DNA of 64,000 bases. Source: Agapetus fuscipes. Its lineage: Eukaryota > Arthropoda > Insecta > Trichoptera > Glossosomatidae. The translations under genes were made by a program, and so were the position numbers. Positions 1 to 12,185 of this stretch are shown here, piece after piece. The notes under the pieces are model-generated. The model saw only the letters and a program-made list of their open reading frames with translations, had not been told where the DNA came from and did no database searches. Position 1 is the stretch's first letter; every line of letters begins with the position of its first letter. The DNA is taken from the NCBI GenBank assembly GCA_951799405.1, contig OX637345.1, forward strand, positions 13,330,001 through 13,394,000, in the 5' to 3' direction.

Positions 1-231
1 TACATGTCGTGCATATCGCTCAATGCACAGAGAACTTGAAATACTTCCATACATATTATGAAAAACTGTCGAATCCGTGGCTGTGAGGGAGAAAGCAGAT
101 CAATCATAGCTTCTGTAACGCGGTAGACAAAGATGGCAAACGCCTTGCTACGTGCAACACCCAAATATTATGAAATAGTCGACGTGTGTTAACATTATAT
201 GAACAATGAACAATGAAACCATCATAAGTTA

Positions 232-661
232 GACCCTCCGCACACTAGACGACAGGCGACAGCGACATGTCGGCGCGAATCGGTGATCGGCGCGACTCGG
301 CGACAAGTCGCACGTTTAATAATAAAGAGCAATAACTCAAAAAACAACAATGTTGGTAAATCACGTTTGAAGTTCAGACAACCAGTACAACTTGTATGGG
401 ATGAAAAAGGCGGCCGATGTTTTATCTCGGTCATATTCGTCCAAATTGAACGGCTGTCGCATTCTACCTATTCTTCTCGCATTGTTCTTGCGTTTTATTA
501 CAAAATCTCGATTTTCCCAATTTTCGAGTTATTTCTCTTTATTATTAAGCGTGCGAAGTGTGCGGAGCTTTGAACAAAATATTTGAAAACTGTCGGCCGC
601 AGCCTGTCGCCGCGACTCGGCGAGCTGTCGCTGTCGCCTGTCGCCTAGTGTGCGGAGGGTC
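232..661. mobile_element. MITE with long TIRs, PIF/Harbinger-like (M1)
   Basis: Both ends start with GACCCTCCGCACACTAG read inward, and the first 36 bases of the two ends agree except for one mismatch. A second inverted segment lies further in (about 305-337 and 523-552, around a TTAATAATAAAGAG core). The element is flanked by TTA at 229-231 and 662-664, which matches the TWA target duplication of PIF/Harbinger elements. There is no transposase coding capacity, so it is a non-autonomous copy. The 60-100 codon frames across it are not genes. Confidence 0.8.
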
Positions 662-664
662 TTA

Positions 665-1607
665 CTCTCCTTAGCATTTTAAAGAAAACATTGCTAAGTA
701 CAATGTTGATTATAAATAATAATTGCCAAACTGGACTCTGGATGACTTACATCCGTTCAGTTGTTAGTTGACGTAGAGATGTGTACAGTCATCGGTTGGC
801 CTTTGATTTTGCGGGAATATTTTTTACATTCTTTTAAAAATCATCGTGAATTCATTACAAGATTGTTGTTAATTAATTTTCTGACTATGAATTTCAATAA
901 TAAAGCAGACGTGGACTTAATAAAAATTGTTTAACAATGTAAAGCTAAATCTAAAACAGTGATTAGGGTATTTAAGCATCATGGCTGTGTGGTTGTGAAT
1001 GGTTTTTTTCTTTCCGTGTCGTATAATTTGTGGTGAAAAATCGTGGGGCGAAGATGTGTCATGGATCTCGCTCACCTTACTGAGGAAGTTAAACATCATG
1101 CACTTTCGTAAACTCACATTGAGCATGTAATGCCTTTAAATTAATGAGGCCAAACAGATCTTCCACAATGGCTTGATGTTGGTTATAGAGAATCAATCAA
1201 AAATTTCAATGATAAAGTGCATGAGAACAGATTAATTTTATCCGGAATAATTTATTTTGTGCTGTTTGTGCGGATGGATTTCCATTTTAAATAACTGTAA
1301 GTACGCGCTTAAATACATATATTCGTTATGCAGAAAAACGGGTGTAGGTGCGTACTCGTGTATAGCTTAATAAAACATTATATATGTACGCATTTCTTAC
1401 AATTTCCATTCAAAGCAAATTGGAAAATAAAAGAAAAACTATAATTGCAGAAATTATGAACTGCCAACAGTTTTATTGACGAGCCGCCTCTGCTCAAAAC
1501 ACGTGCTGGCAACTCGACCCGAAAAATGTGTACAAAAAATATATTTTTAGATGAAAGTAAAAATACATATTTGTAAACTTATTTTTAACAATATATTTAG
1601 GTATGTA
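665..1607. other. AT-rich DNA, nothing recognised
   Basis: No open frame longer than about 70 codons, no repeat family shared with the rest of the window, and no RNA gene seen. Confidence 0.5.
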
Positions 1608-1676
1608 CCGTTGGTAGATCAGCTGGTAGAATGCTAGGGTTCCATGCTAAAAGGATAGCGTTTGATCCCCACTAAG
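1608..1676 (+). mobile_element. SINE-A tRNA-like head fragment
   Basis: An A-box-like stretch (GGTAGATCAGCTGGTAGA) is followed by a B-box-like stretch (GTTTGATCCCC). This matches the 5' tRNA-derived head of SINE-A. The body does not follow; the sequence runs straight into a half copy of the 46-kb MITE. Confidence 0.6.
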
Positions 1677-1745
1677 GCCGGGTATTTTCAACGTTAGCAT
1701 AGTGACTTTATACTGAATGAAAACGACGCACTTAAAGCAATCGTT
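1677..1745 (+). mobile_element. Half copy of MITE M6
   Basis: It matches 46273-46397: GGTATTTTCAACGTTAGCAT, then a piece equal to the reverse complement of the second arm (ACTGAATGAAAA). Only part of the foldback is present. Confidence 0.5.
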
Positions 1746-2668
1746 TAGGTAGTTTTTTTTTTTATCAATTTTAGTTACATATACTAACGTTAAAATTACT
1801 GACCGTAAATGTGTAAGAAATGATAATATGAAGTTTCGGTGTTTATATTAAATCCGAAATAAAAATACCTGCAAGGTTTATTTGCGCCTTCACAATCAAC
1901 TGGTCAAAAGCAAGGATGTGATTTTCACTGTATGCCATAAAAAATCCTATGATTTTGTTGTGGATTTTTTTGTACTTTGAAATAAACAAGTAACCTGCTT
2001 TGTTATTACTCGTAAATGGTTTATACGGAAAACAAAACTAAATGAATTGTATGAAAACAGTTTTATATGCTACATTTTAAAACATATTTTAGGGGACAAT
2101 TTTAATGTAATTCAATTGAGTTACCCTTATCACATAAATCATTTAATAAAAAAGAAGTTTCTTAATAGGTTACTCGTTTATTTTTAAGTAGAAAAACTTC
2201 CCCAAAAAATGTGTAGGAATTTTTATGGCCAGACAGCGAAAATCATATTCTCTTCTTTTCACACATTGATTGTGGACTTCCGAAGAGACGGCGAGATAGC
2301 TGGCATTCTTGATGCATTGGATCTATGAAAGGAAGATAAAGAAGAACTGATTTTATCACATAGACGAGAGTATTATGTAAAAGAAATGTAGAGAACACGG
2401 TCACGTTTTTATTCATAGTTCAATTTTAATACATAGGTGATTCGACACGTGATCTCTATTATGTATTGGAAGTGATGTTACATAAACCCATGTACAAACA
2501 AACGCATTATGTGTTACATAAAAGAGGTATGTGCAAAGGACGACACAGAAGTCACATTGAAATGCCATCAGAAAACTATCAAGGATTTAAGAAAAACATA
2601 TCCCTATTGCTAACGTATTTTTACGGTAAAGTTTTTACGGTCCTAAATGAAGGCACTTTTCAGGACCA
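1746..2668. other. AT-rich DNA, nothing recognised
   Basis: No supported gene or shared repeat. Only short random frames are open. Confidence 0.45.
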
Positions 2669-2834
2669 TATGCATTCCCACAAGCAGCCACGTATAAGTT
2701 CGCGCTTAAACAAGCCGCAATCTCAAATGAACATAAGCCCTGCAACTCTTGCCGACCTTCCCTAAAGCAGGGGTGACATTGGCAAAGTGAACCATTTTTT
2801 ACAGTATGGGTGGTCAGCCGCGTACCAATACCAT
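2669..2834 (-). mobile_element. Repeat C copy (partial)
   Basis: It runs from the GCATTCCCACAAGCAG segment to the GGTGGTCAGCC segment of the repeat C family. The CCCTGAAACAGGG stem-loop core is degraded (CCCTAAAGCAGGG). The TTGCAACTTAGATTA end is missing. Confidence 0.75.
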
Positions 2835-2873
2835 GCATCAATTTTGCCACGGTCCTAGGCGTACAAATAAATT

Positions 2874-2963
2874 TATATTGGTTGCTAAAGACGGCAGTCC
2901 CATAAAAGACTGACGTTTGCTCGCTCAGAAAAAAGTTCCAGATTCAAAAATGTTTTGACACCG
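2874..2963 (+). repeat. Repeat H copy (partial)
   Basis: It shares the string of motifs GGCAGTCCCATA...AAGACTGA...TTGCTCG...TTCAAAAATGTT with 13385-13525 and, inverted, with 49143-49300. No ORF, box elements or target duplication could be identified. Confidence 0.55.
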
Positions 2964-2965
2964 TT

Positions 2966-3949
2966 AAAAAAAATATAAATACATATAAAAAATAGCTGAG
3001 CCTCGAACGTTGTCCTGCACATATTTCAATATATCAGATCTAGTAAAAAAATACTACTAAAAAAAAAATACTATAAGAAATATGAAGTATGCGTAAATTA
3101 TACAGTGCATTAAAAATATAGTTATTTTTAATTCCGTTACAGTGGCGTAGTAAAATATGATAATTAATTGTACTAGGAAAGATAGATTCGACCTCGCAGC
3201 TACGTCACTGCGTTGAGAAGGTCAGTGCCGTACCTAGCGAAGCTGCCAAGACTTATTCGAGTCACATAATAATACATAACGTAGAAACGTGCTATTCCTT
3301 TTGATTTTTGTTGTTGTAAAGAATCATTAATTTTTTTTTTTTCTAAATGTTCATAAACTTAAGTGGCATTTGCAAAAGTGAACCAATTTTTTCATTGTGA
3401 AGATCAGACTCATACCAACCTTTTAAAAACTCAAGAAAAAAATAAAAAAACTGATTCCCAGGAATCAGGGATTTTTTCTAGTTCACAGCACTATTTGCTC
3501 ATACACTTGTCGGAAATGCTAAATGCAGTACGGTGTACTTTAATGTTTTTTAAACTACCTAGATAATATTGTATTGAAATTATGACGCTGTGTACTGTCT
3601 TTAGCCAGGAAAGGTGACATCACAAATATTCACCAAAATCAAAATATTTTGAGTCCATTATACAATCTTTAGGTACATATATGAAATTATACAATTAAAT
3701 AAAGAACACGGAAGTAAAAATCGGCGGGAAAATTATTCTGATTCAAAACAAGTATTAGTTCCGGTTTGACTTAACAAGATTTTTCATTGTCAAGTTGGTA
3801 CACGTGGTCAGCAATACATATTATTTTATATAACGGTAAGTTCGCCTTGAAAACCAGGCTGCTTTGGAGCTGATTACTTCACCTGTAAAACAAAATTATT
3901 GATTTACCTTCATAAACAACTATCGATATTTTTCTAATATTTGCAAATG
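2966..3949. other. AT-rich DNA with a repeat C scrap
   Basis: At about 3362-3425 there is a degenerate repeat C piece (TTGCAAAAGTGAACCA...CTCATACCAACC). Nothing else was recognised. Confidence 0.4.
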
Positions 3950-4090
3950 GCTAAGACAGATCGACTAGCGTGTTTGAAAATATTAAAATAACGCTGGTTC
4001 GAGTCCCTTGGCTACAATTTCAACTCTGGTTTAACAGATGTAATTGGATAATTATCAACATAAAACCTTTCTGGCCTAAAAAAAATAGTT
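3950..4090 (+). mobile_element. SINE-F copy (tRNA-derived)
   Basis: The B-box GGTTCGAGTCCC follows an A-box-like region. The downstream body (TTTAACAGATGTAATTGG, then TTTCTGGCC) is the same as in the inverted copy at 5385-5605 and the copies near 28.9 and 41.2 kb. Confidence 0.6.
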
Positions 4091-4665
4091 GAATTGCATT
4101 CTTCGACACAAATTTATTGAAAAAAAACACTAAAGGGATTTATTTTATTACATGTATTTATTTATTTATTTTTATTATTATTGATTGATTTATTTGGTAT
4201 ATTTATTTATTCTATTATTACAGAAAGAATGTTTAATTTAAATTGCATTAAATTTAAATATTTATTAATAAAAAGTCGGAAGAAAAATTTAAATGCTGCA
4301 ATACAGTCACATTATATGTAAAGTTACTGTCAATCGAATACTTTTACTAGTAAAATATATGTCGGCCATTTTCTACACGACATTTCTGACTATGCCCAGT
4401 GTCGAGGTCAATGTGTACAATCCGGAAGTTGTGAAAAACATCTAGGTTACTGTCAATGTCGCACAGTATCGATCGTAAATGCCGTGTACATAACTAGAAT
4501 ACTAGAATCGCAATTATTTAATGTTGTTTTTATATTGCGTCACCTCTACATGTGTCATAGTCATAAAGAAAAATAACCATATGACTAAACGTAGAAAAAG
4601 TACCCCACAGTTGGGTATTAATAAATAACAAATAGTTAGAGAAAAATAGTAATTAAAGAGTAACA
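4091..4665. other. AT-rich, low-complexity TTTA-rich DNA
   Basis: A TTTA-rich stretch at about 4140-4215, otherwise no feature recognised. Confidence 0.4.
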
Positions 4666-4954
4666 GGATGATTTATTTGGTAAGCGCTGTTTTTGTGTAA
4701 ATCACACCTCAAGAGCCCTCTGCGTGCTTGGTCTTCGCTGTAGAAAGCGCTTATTATCAAGCAAGACCCAGTTGCTGTAAGGCTGGATGGACCATTGATG
4801 ACCGATCTTTGGTAAAGGCATATGACTTTTTTACCCAGCGAAGAGCATATTATTTGAAAATATAAATGGTATTTTTTTGTGCTCCGCCGGGATTCCAACC
4901 CACAAACTTCCATTTATGAGTCAGAAGTGTTAACCACTAGACTACGGACCGGTC
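4666..4954 (-). mobile_element. SINE-B copy, near full length
   Basis: On the minus strand it opens with a tRNA-like head: GGTCCGTAGTCTAGTGGT as A-box region and GGTTGGAATCCC as a degraded B-box. The shared body follows (GCTCTTCGCTGGGT, CAAGCAAGACCCAG read on either strand) and it ends near AAATAAATCATCC. No coding potential. Confidence 0.8.
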
Positions 4955-4961
4955 AGTAAGG

Positions 4962-5092
4962 ATGCATGAAGAGAGTGATGAATGTCGAGGAGATGAAAGA
5001 AGTGAGCGAAGACAGAATAAAGTGGAGCATCTGAGGAGGTACTGACCACCCCTAGCGGAGTGCCGACTGGATAAAAGTGATGGGTGATTTTC
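4962..5092 (+). mobile_element. LINE C-terminal fragment
   Basis: One frame reads MKRVMNVEEMKEVSEDRIKW, the D-R-x-x-W type motif found at the C-terminus of endonuclease/RT LINEs. Close relatives lie at 32680-32760 and 41425-41575. It has a stop soon after W and is a dead fragment. A GAA-rich stretch at about 5190-5205 may be its tail. Confidence 0.65.
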
Positions 5093-5384
5093 CATTACTT
5101 TTTTTTAAGAAGTAATTCATATCCCTCTTTCGTAAATCAGTACCGAAGGTGCAAATTGTTATGAAGATTGCCAGTCTTCACTGAAGAGGCACAGGAAGAA
5201 GAAGGACTTTTGTTAATCATAGACGTGATGATATATTGTGACGTTTGCCCGCCGAAAAATTAATAATTCAAATTTGTATATTTATTCCTTGGAGTTTACT
5301 TAATCGGAATTAAGTCCAAGTAACTTTGTGTGAGTTCATTTTTTTTTTAATTAAATAGATTTGTAAAGAGGAATACAATTCACC

Positions 5385-5605
5385 AACCAATTCTGCCTGG
5401 CCAGAAACAGGTATTAGTATCATCAATTAATAATTCATTATTGTTTATTTTAATGAATTATTAATTAATAATTACCCAATAACGTCTGTTGAACTGAGGT
5501 CAAAGTTATGATCAAATGACCCAGGCGGGGATCGAACCAACGTTATTCTATTCCAAACACGCTAGAAAGATCAGCCCACTTGGCCCCCTCGGCCATAACA
5601 CAGAC
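5385..5605 (-). mobile_element. SINE-F copy, longest in the window
   Basis: On the minus strand GGCCAAGTGGGCTGAT serves as A-box and GGTTCGATCCCCGCC as B-box. A body with an AT-rich inverted stretch around AATTATTAATTAATAATT follows, ending TTTCTGGCCAGGCAG. The head resembles a tRNA of the Leu/Ser kind, but this is only an impression. Confidence 0.65.
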
Positions 5606-6581
5606 TATCATAAATTTAAATAAAAATTTACTATTTTTGGGTTTATTTGTGCAAATGACTAGTTTCGCGAGAAGCAGTAACTCCAATTTAAAGGTGTAAA
5701 ATGAAACATTGTTGTTTCCAAAAATAATCCCAAAAAGAGTGAATTGTAACCAAATTGAATTTTCATTTAAATTTATAAGACGAAGCTAGTAGTTTTCCTG
5801 CGTAGTTTTTTGAAAAACGTGTTTACATAATATAATATTATGCATGTATATACAAGGTATTATATAAAACAGCTCATCACGTGTCGATTTGAATGTGTAT
5901 GGGTAGAGGGTCACGTGTGTGAATTGAGAAACTTATGCAATACGGTGTGTCCTACTGTGACAAGTAGACAAGCAATGTCTACTTGTCATAAAAACACAGG
6001 GCCATAGCTGAAAATTTATGGAGAAAGGGGATTCATGAAGGCTTTTGTTTCGTCTCCTTAATGCTCGTCTGCCTTATGTCCATCAGAGGTTATTTCACGT
6101 GAGCAATGTTTGTATACGTGTAGGTACTGGACCAATGTGTTTTTTTGGAATGTAAAAAACGGATGTTATTGACCGTGTGTAAAGAGAAGAACGATTTTCT
6201 CTACGTTTCGTCGGATTCATATCCGACGTCTTCAGGAGACGTGTGCCTTCTACAAGGAAGAAACACGAACTGTTGAATTATTGTTGTTTGCTCGAGGTCG
6301 AAAGTTGTAGGTACAATTATAGACCTTCGGTGATGCTTCCATAGATGTCGCAATAGCTCCACTTGTACAGAAGGACGATATTATGTCCTCGTGTGAAACC
6401 GTCCGTTTAATGAAAGGATTTTAATTGTGTAGAATGTGATTCTTAAGACGAATTTCATTGAAAGGTCATCATTGAATCAAGTGGTGGATAATATAAGAAC
6501 TGCATACTTCCAGGATATGAGGCGGCAAAATTAGCCAACAAAAGCAAAATATTTGTTACCTGAGCGTTTAAAAAAAAAAAA
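5606..6581. other. AT-rich DNA with small dispersed repeats
   Basis: A word shared with 51095-51150 (GAGCAATGTTTG...ACTGGACCAATGTGT) lies at about 6097-6140. A perfect stem-loop (CGTCGGATTCATATCCGACG) lies at about 6209-6228. No gene seen. Confidence 0.45.
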
Positions 6582-6900
6582 CGCTACTAAGCTACACATA
6601 TAGTGTAACTTCTTGCCGCGTTATCCCCGAAGGGGTCGCATGTGGCGAGTTGAATCTATTTATTTTTACAGGTAAGAGGGCCGGCCTTACGCCAACCACT
6701 TCAGTTGATGTGGGGGTTTCCCAGCTCCCGAGGGGGCTGGTACTCATTTCTTGTGAAGGCTGAGTAAACCTTGCCGGTATTTTTATTATGGGGTTTGAAA
6801 TAAACACCGAAATAGGAAATCATTTCTGACACCCTCCTCGGTGGGATTCGAACCCGAGCTCACGGGGTAGAATGCAAGCACTCTACCAACTTTAAACTAT
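6582..6900 (-). mobile_element. SINE-A copy, near full length
   Basis: Read on the minus strand it has the tRNA-like head, a GGGTTCGAATCCCACC B-box, the AAATGATTTCC body segment, GAGCTGGGAAACCCCC, and the 3' stem-loop TACACTATATGTGTAG. The head's A-box end is degraded (TTTAAACTATTCC). It carries an A-run at the 3' side rather than a clear TTGCG tail. Confidence 0.8.
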
Positions 6901-6904
6901 TCCT

Positions 6905-7544
6905 ACTTTAACGTCACAATATTTTTGTTCTTGTCAAATGTGCGGGCTCCATTGAAACCAACTATTTTTATCAAAATAAATTGTGTTGGTTTTAAATATT
7001 TTTTTTAAGAGTTATGGCATTATGTGAACGGATCATCTATTCATTATTATGTACGACAATTCATCATAATATGGGACATGTACTTCAAATGAGTCGTAGG
7101 TACAGAATCAAAGTCGGCTATCTATGATATTTATTGAAAATACGATACATGTATGGAAATACAGGTCACCATTTTCTCATCATTTCCATATGTGTAAATC
7201 ATTTAAGGAAAACATTCTAGATTGCCGTCTTTGATTCAATATCTGCGACTCAAATGATGTAATAGCGATTTGAGTTGCTCAATAGTAATCGTAAACAAAA
7301 CCTCTTCTTCCTCTTTGCACCGATAACAACAGGCTTTAGCATTACCCAGAATTGAATATTAGCAATATCGCGACTGCTTATTGATTACAAGTATCCATCA
7401 GACGACAGGATGTATCGTATAAGTTATCAATTGTGACATAATTTATTTGTTTTCAGTGATACGGATAATTCATACATTTTTATTGATACTTAATTGTTTA
7501 CGTATATCAGATACAATGTATCCGATGCATGCATCGTATTGCTA
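6905..7544. other. AT-rich DNA, nothing recognised
   Basis: No gene, RNA or shared repeat recognised. Confidence 0.4.
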
Positions 7545-7735
7545 CTTTTTTGAAAGTATGATGTATATGCCTTTTAAATAATATAACGTAGATGTTTTTT
7601 GTTATACTATGATGTAAGAGCCTTTTAAATAATATAACGTAGATGCTTCTTATTATACTACGATGTAAGTAAATGCTATTTTAATAATATAACGTAGATG
7701 CTTTTTGTTATGCTATGATGTAAATGCCTTTGATG
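7545..7735. repeat. Minisatellite, about 51-54 bp period, ~3.5 copies
   Basis: The unit contains CTTTTAAATAATATAACGTA followed by GATG and GTTATACTATGATGTAA. Successive copies begin at about 7570 and 7621, and a third is near 7672. Copies are diverged by a few bases. Confidence 0.8.
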
Positions 7736-8261
7736 ACACTTTAAGGTAAAACCATTTTCTTGTTACTTTTAAAGGGTTACCTTTTATCAATTCCATTTTA
7801 AAAACAATTGAATATATAATTTTCATAACATAAAGCACAAACCTTTCATGTGACATAATTAGACAGGCTGTTTTTGATTAAATTGCAGGTTTGTCCTTGA
7901 ACAAAATTTATTTTTAAAATATTGTTTTTCAACACAAGTTTTCGGATTAAATAATATGCCGAAATCAAATACAGCGTGCGTTATTTGTTACGTAATTTTA
8001 AAATCAATATTTATTCACCTAAAATGACATACTGACAATGTTGGTTCACGTGAACGCCACTTAGCTCGGTCAATTTTATTGGTGTTAAACAAATAAGATG
8101 TTTTTTTTTTATTAAAAAAAAAATACATTAATATGCAAAAAAACATCTGCATTGATTGACATACATTTTTTTGAAGTGGTTTGGTTAAGTATTAGCAAAT
8201 GTATGAAGGCTTTGGTCATCCCTAGTGAAAAGGAAACAATGTTTTATTTAGTAAATCTTGT
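7736..8261. other. AT-rich DNA, nothing recognised
   Basis: No supported feature. Confidence 0.4.
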
Positions 8262-8456
8262 CTAGATGATGATGAGTTGCTGATTTCTTTATAGCGCCGT
8301 TTCGTGATGTAGTCACTCCAAGGGCGCTGGTGCAAACGATGCCATAAATTTTCTTGTCTTCAGTGCATTCCGGAACTTTCCATGGCGCTCTAGCTCTCTC
8401 ACATGATGTGGCAAGTGGTTCCAGGCCAGAGGACCAGCAACTAGTTAACTAGGTTT
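8262..8456 (-). mobile_element. LINE C-terminal fragment (W-N-x-L-P type)
   Basis: On the minus strand one frame reads GPLAWNHLPHHVRELE, then FRNALKTRKF. This matches the C-terminal W-N-x-L-P ... F-K-x-x-L-K-T-x-L-F motif of Jockey/CR1-group LINEs. The 3' end runs into a short ATC/GAT-rich tail at 8262-8275. 5'-truncated and dead. Confidence 0.7.
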
Positions 8457-9869
8457 TGTTAAGAACATTTTAAAGTAAGAGTTACAGACAGTTGACATAA
8501 TATATTTCTCTATCGTAATATTAATATGGAAGAAGGAAAATCATTCGGAGAAAATTCCATGTTATGAATTTTCCAGTTTGTTTACCAGATGACAACACAG
8601 CAAACGGTTGTAAAAATTCCACAGCGATTTTTTATACACCGTGATAACATTCCAGCAACTTAAATTAAGAATTATCTATCATGTTTGAATTTGGAATACC
8701 AGAGAGAGCAAACAGTGATTATAAATTTACAGCCATATTTTCCTCTTGAAAATTTTTCATTGTTACTTTTTTGAAATCGGAAAAAATGCACGGCGCCAAA
8801 ATTTTGAATCTAATTTTCCCCGAAGAATTGATTTTCTCTTAAAACATGACTGACATTAAAACAATTTCTACAAAAATTGATAATGTACAAAAATGAGGAA
8901 TATCTTGCTTTTATTTAATCTTTATCTACAATGTCATCGATTGGCAAGATTGTTTTTAAGGTAAGAAAAAAACACATTTAACTAATGTTCTCAGTTTGTC
9001 TTTAGAATGACAACTGATCGCGTTGTTCTTTTTAGTTTATGGTCAAGTTTAAATAAAGAACGAAAACAGACCATAGAGCAGGTATAGAGTGCATCCTTCT
9101 TCTTTCATACCTACCTAGAGTGGAGCACAAACTACAAACGTCATAGACAAACGCGTTCTCTCACGGCATTTTGAAATTGGAATTGAAAAAAAAAATGTAG
9201 GCAACTGTTACGACGGCATTTTTGCAGCCAGCCAACATAGTTTATATATATTTGTAATAATATAAAAAAATATATAGTGGTTAGGTTTAAAATCTAGATT
9301 CTAGATTGTAACTCTATTAGCTTCGTGTCTTTCGATGCCATTAAAAGACTTGTTCATTTGTAACTTATCTTAAATAATATCTTCATTTTTTCTGTTACTT
9401 TTCTTAATTGGTCTTTTACAGAAATGTACAGAAAAGTTGCTCGTCATGGCTAAGCCGCATCATCCGATTTTTCCTGAAACAGTTTTTCAGGAAACATGTA
9501 GATTACCCTCTTAACGAAGCGTGTGAATGATTGTTTGGTGTTGATCTGATTATAACCAAAAAAATGGTCCTGTTGTTTGCGTAAGGTCCAGTATAAAAAA
9601 AATGATTCCAACTTCCAAATGGTGTAGTGAAACACTTCTTGTAGATGATATTTGTGAGTGAGTCGCCTTTAAAGTATTTACATTAAGTCTAACGGTGAAA
9701 ACTTTTTGCACAAAATCACGTCCAGATACAGTTTATTTCGGCATTAAATCACCCATTGCATGACAGAGCCGCTCGGTCTGTTACCATAGCGATTACAGTA
9801 CGCAAAGTTAACGTATTAACTCAACCAAAGAATTTATGTTAACTCTAACAGCATTTGTGTTGTGCGAAA
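8457..9869. other. AT-rich DNA, nothing recognised
   Basis: About 1.4 kb without a frame, RNA or repeat that I can support. Confidence 0.4.
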
Positions 9870-10410
9870 AGGTAGACTGGAGTCTGGAACAAAAGAAAAT
9901 TCTACAGGTCTTGGAGAACAAAATGCATCGTGGCTTTCTAGGACCTGTACCTTTGGATGACAGATCCGTACTAATGCGTGTCTGACTTCAAGAGTCGAAC
10001 ATCGTGTCAGTAATAAAAGCTTCAGACTTCAGGATGATCAGAAATGTCTAAAAGAAATATCTTCGGTGTCAGTCCACTTGAACGTCCTAGGATACGGTGG
10101 GCAGAAAATGTAGAGGACGACGCAGAAATTTTGGAAGTAAGACTATCATGAAGGGAAGCGACACAAGTCGAAGAGTTCTGGGCTGGAAGTCTCATCACCA
10201 CAGTAATCCTTACCTACTGAATATCGGTAATATTTGTATGAAGACCTGTCAATCCAACATGGCCGCAAGTGAACAGCTGATTAGTCTTCACACAAATATT
10301 ACCGATATTCTGTACGTAAGAATTACCGTGGTGATGAGACTTTCAGCCCTAGAGGATGTGGGGTTCGGAAGGCCCTGAGCCTTCAAGGCTTTTGAGCCGG
10401 ATTAAGTAAA
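9870..10410 (+). mobile_element. LINE C-terminal fragment split by element E
   Basis: Degenerate frames read QVLENKMHRGFLGPVPLDD and later PLERPRIRWAENVEDDAEIL, then REATQVEEFW. These match the FExxxLRxxLG, GRPxxRW and D-R-x-x-W-type region of LINE C-termini. Stops and frame changes mark it as old. A foldback element at 10180-10349 interrupts it just after EEFW. Confidence 0.65.
10180..10349. mobile_element. Foldback element E (core copy)
   Basis: The arms 10180-10246 and about 10286-10349 are inverted copies that start GGGCTGGAAGTCTCATCACC and carry TACCTACTGAATATCGGTAA further in. The loop contains ATGGCCGCAAGTGAACAGCT, which is shared with the 32.5- and 52.5-kb copies. No transposase. Confidence 0.75.
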
Positions 10411-12185
10411 CAACTAAAATCAAACCTCTTGAGCGTTTGTTTTCGGTAAAACGATACGGCTGAGTGTAAAACTTGGGTTACAGTTAAAATGGCTGACGTA
10501 AGTTAACTTAACCCACTGAACGTCATATTACATGACGGACCGTTACGTGAACTAAAAACGGGAGAGCGACAGAGAGAGCACGACAAACAAGGCGATTGCA
10601 TCCCGCTCGCACATCTCCACTGGGTCATGTGACACTTCTCAAAAACCAAGATGGCGACATAACCTAGAAATGCTTTAATGTCGCGCTCGCTGTCAAATCA
10701 TTTGTAATTAATTCAGTTTTGTAATGATTTTTTTTACAAACTCTACAATTATTTGCGATTGTGAAATTGTTTGTTAATAAAGTTTTGTAAGATTTTGTGT
10801 TTTGTTGTGTGCAATTCTGTAGGATTGCAATTTTATTTTATTTTACAAAGCTGTTTTTTTAACGGTTTGAAATAAATTATTGATGAAATTTTAAAAAGAT
10901 GCTATCGGAGCTTGCATGAATCGTAGTGTTTTGTAAATCTATAATCTAAGTTGCAGAGATATATATTTAATTACACAAAGAAAACTATGTACCTGATACT
11001 CGTGACATCTTCTGACACGCATTGGAAAGGTTTTAAACTTGGTGTGGTGCAAAAAAATGGACTTGACATTAGAATTTTTCATCTTTTTGCCGTATTTCCA
11101 CTCCTGGACAAGGGCCTTTTTCAATCCTCTCCATGCTTTTTTATTCGTTATCTGCCGCTATCTTTACAGTGCGTCTAATATATTACGAAAAAACTTGTGT
11201 AATTTAAATATGCAATTAAATCTCACGCATGCGCACACGGTTAACGGCAAATGTAACGTACTTTATGACGTAGATATCTATGACGGTATTATTATTAGTA
11301 TGGAATATCGGTAATTATTCATATGTAAGTCTGTAGGCCAGATTAGACCCCGTTGTAAGCAGACTTCGCTCGAATGCGTGGTAACCACCGTAACTATTAC
11401 ACCATGATGTAATCTAAGTTGCAAATTAAATAGTGTTTGCATTTCAAGACCCCTGCTTCAAGCAACGTGTAGGTAGATTCTTAAAAGTGTGTACACAAGA
11501 ATTTTAATAAAAAAAAAACTTCTATAGAACCAAAATGAGAAACACGTGAAAACATGAGAAACCGATTTCTCAAAATTTTCACACACTTTTTTCTAAATGT
11601 TAAAATAACCTCTAGGTTGCCGTTATTGGTTCTTCTTGATTAATATGTTTAAAAAAGCATTGAACCGTAATTATGTTTTTTTTAAGAATGAAATTTATGA
11701 TTTATTTCGAGCCATCGTTAGAACTCTTTAAATTAATTTCAAATGTTTTATTTTAAAGACAACGGAAGAAAAAGTATCCTGAAAGATAATTTATGTTTAC
11801 CTCTACCCAATATACGCTCCTGGTAGATTCGTATACGTTTCTTTTCAGTATGAAGAATAATTTGTGTTAGTATAACAGCAGCTCAGAGCCAAGCAGGGTT
11901 ACAAAATCAATGAGAGATACCTATCGCGGAATGGTTTTAAAATAATGATAATAAAAAAAAAAAACTGGGTTACGAGTTGTGGTAGGTATAAAATAAATAC
12001 CGTTTGTTGGTATTGGCTGCATGCTCACCTACATAACAGCCATTATCATCGCCGCGAAGATTATTTAAAAGAAAAAGACTGCAGCATATCCGTGTCAGAG
12101 CTGTAGAAGAGTGGCTCTTTAAAAAAAACTGACAGCGAATGGAATTTGCGCTTGTAAATTCTTGCAATCGATATTTTTATGATTC
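10411..12185. other. Mostly AT-rich DNA; short repeat C ends
   Basis: Repeat C terminal words (TAATCTAAGTTGCA) occur at about 10938 and 11410 without the rest of the repeat. 10540-10690 is GC-richer, with a TCATATTACATGA palindrome just before it. No gene was recognised. Confidence 0.4.
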
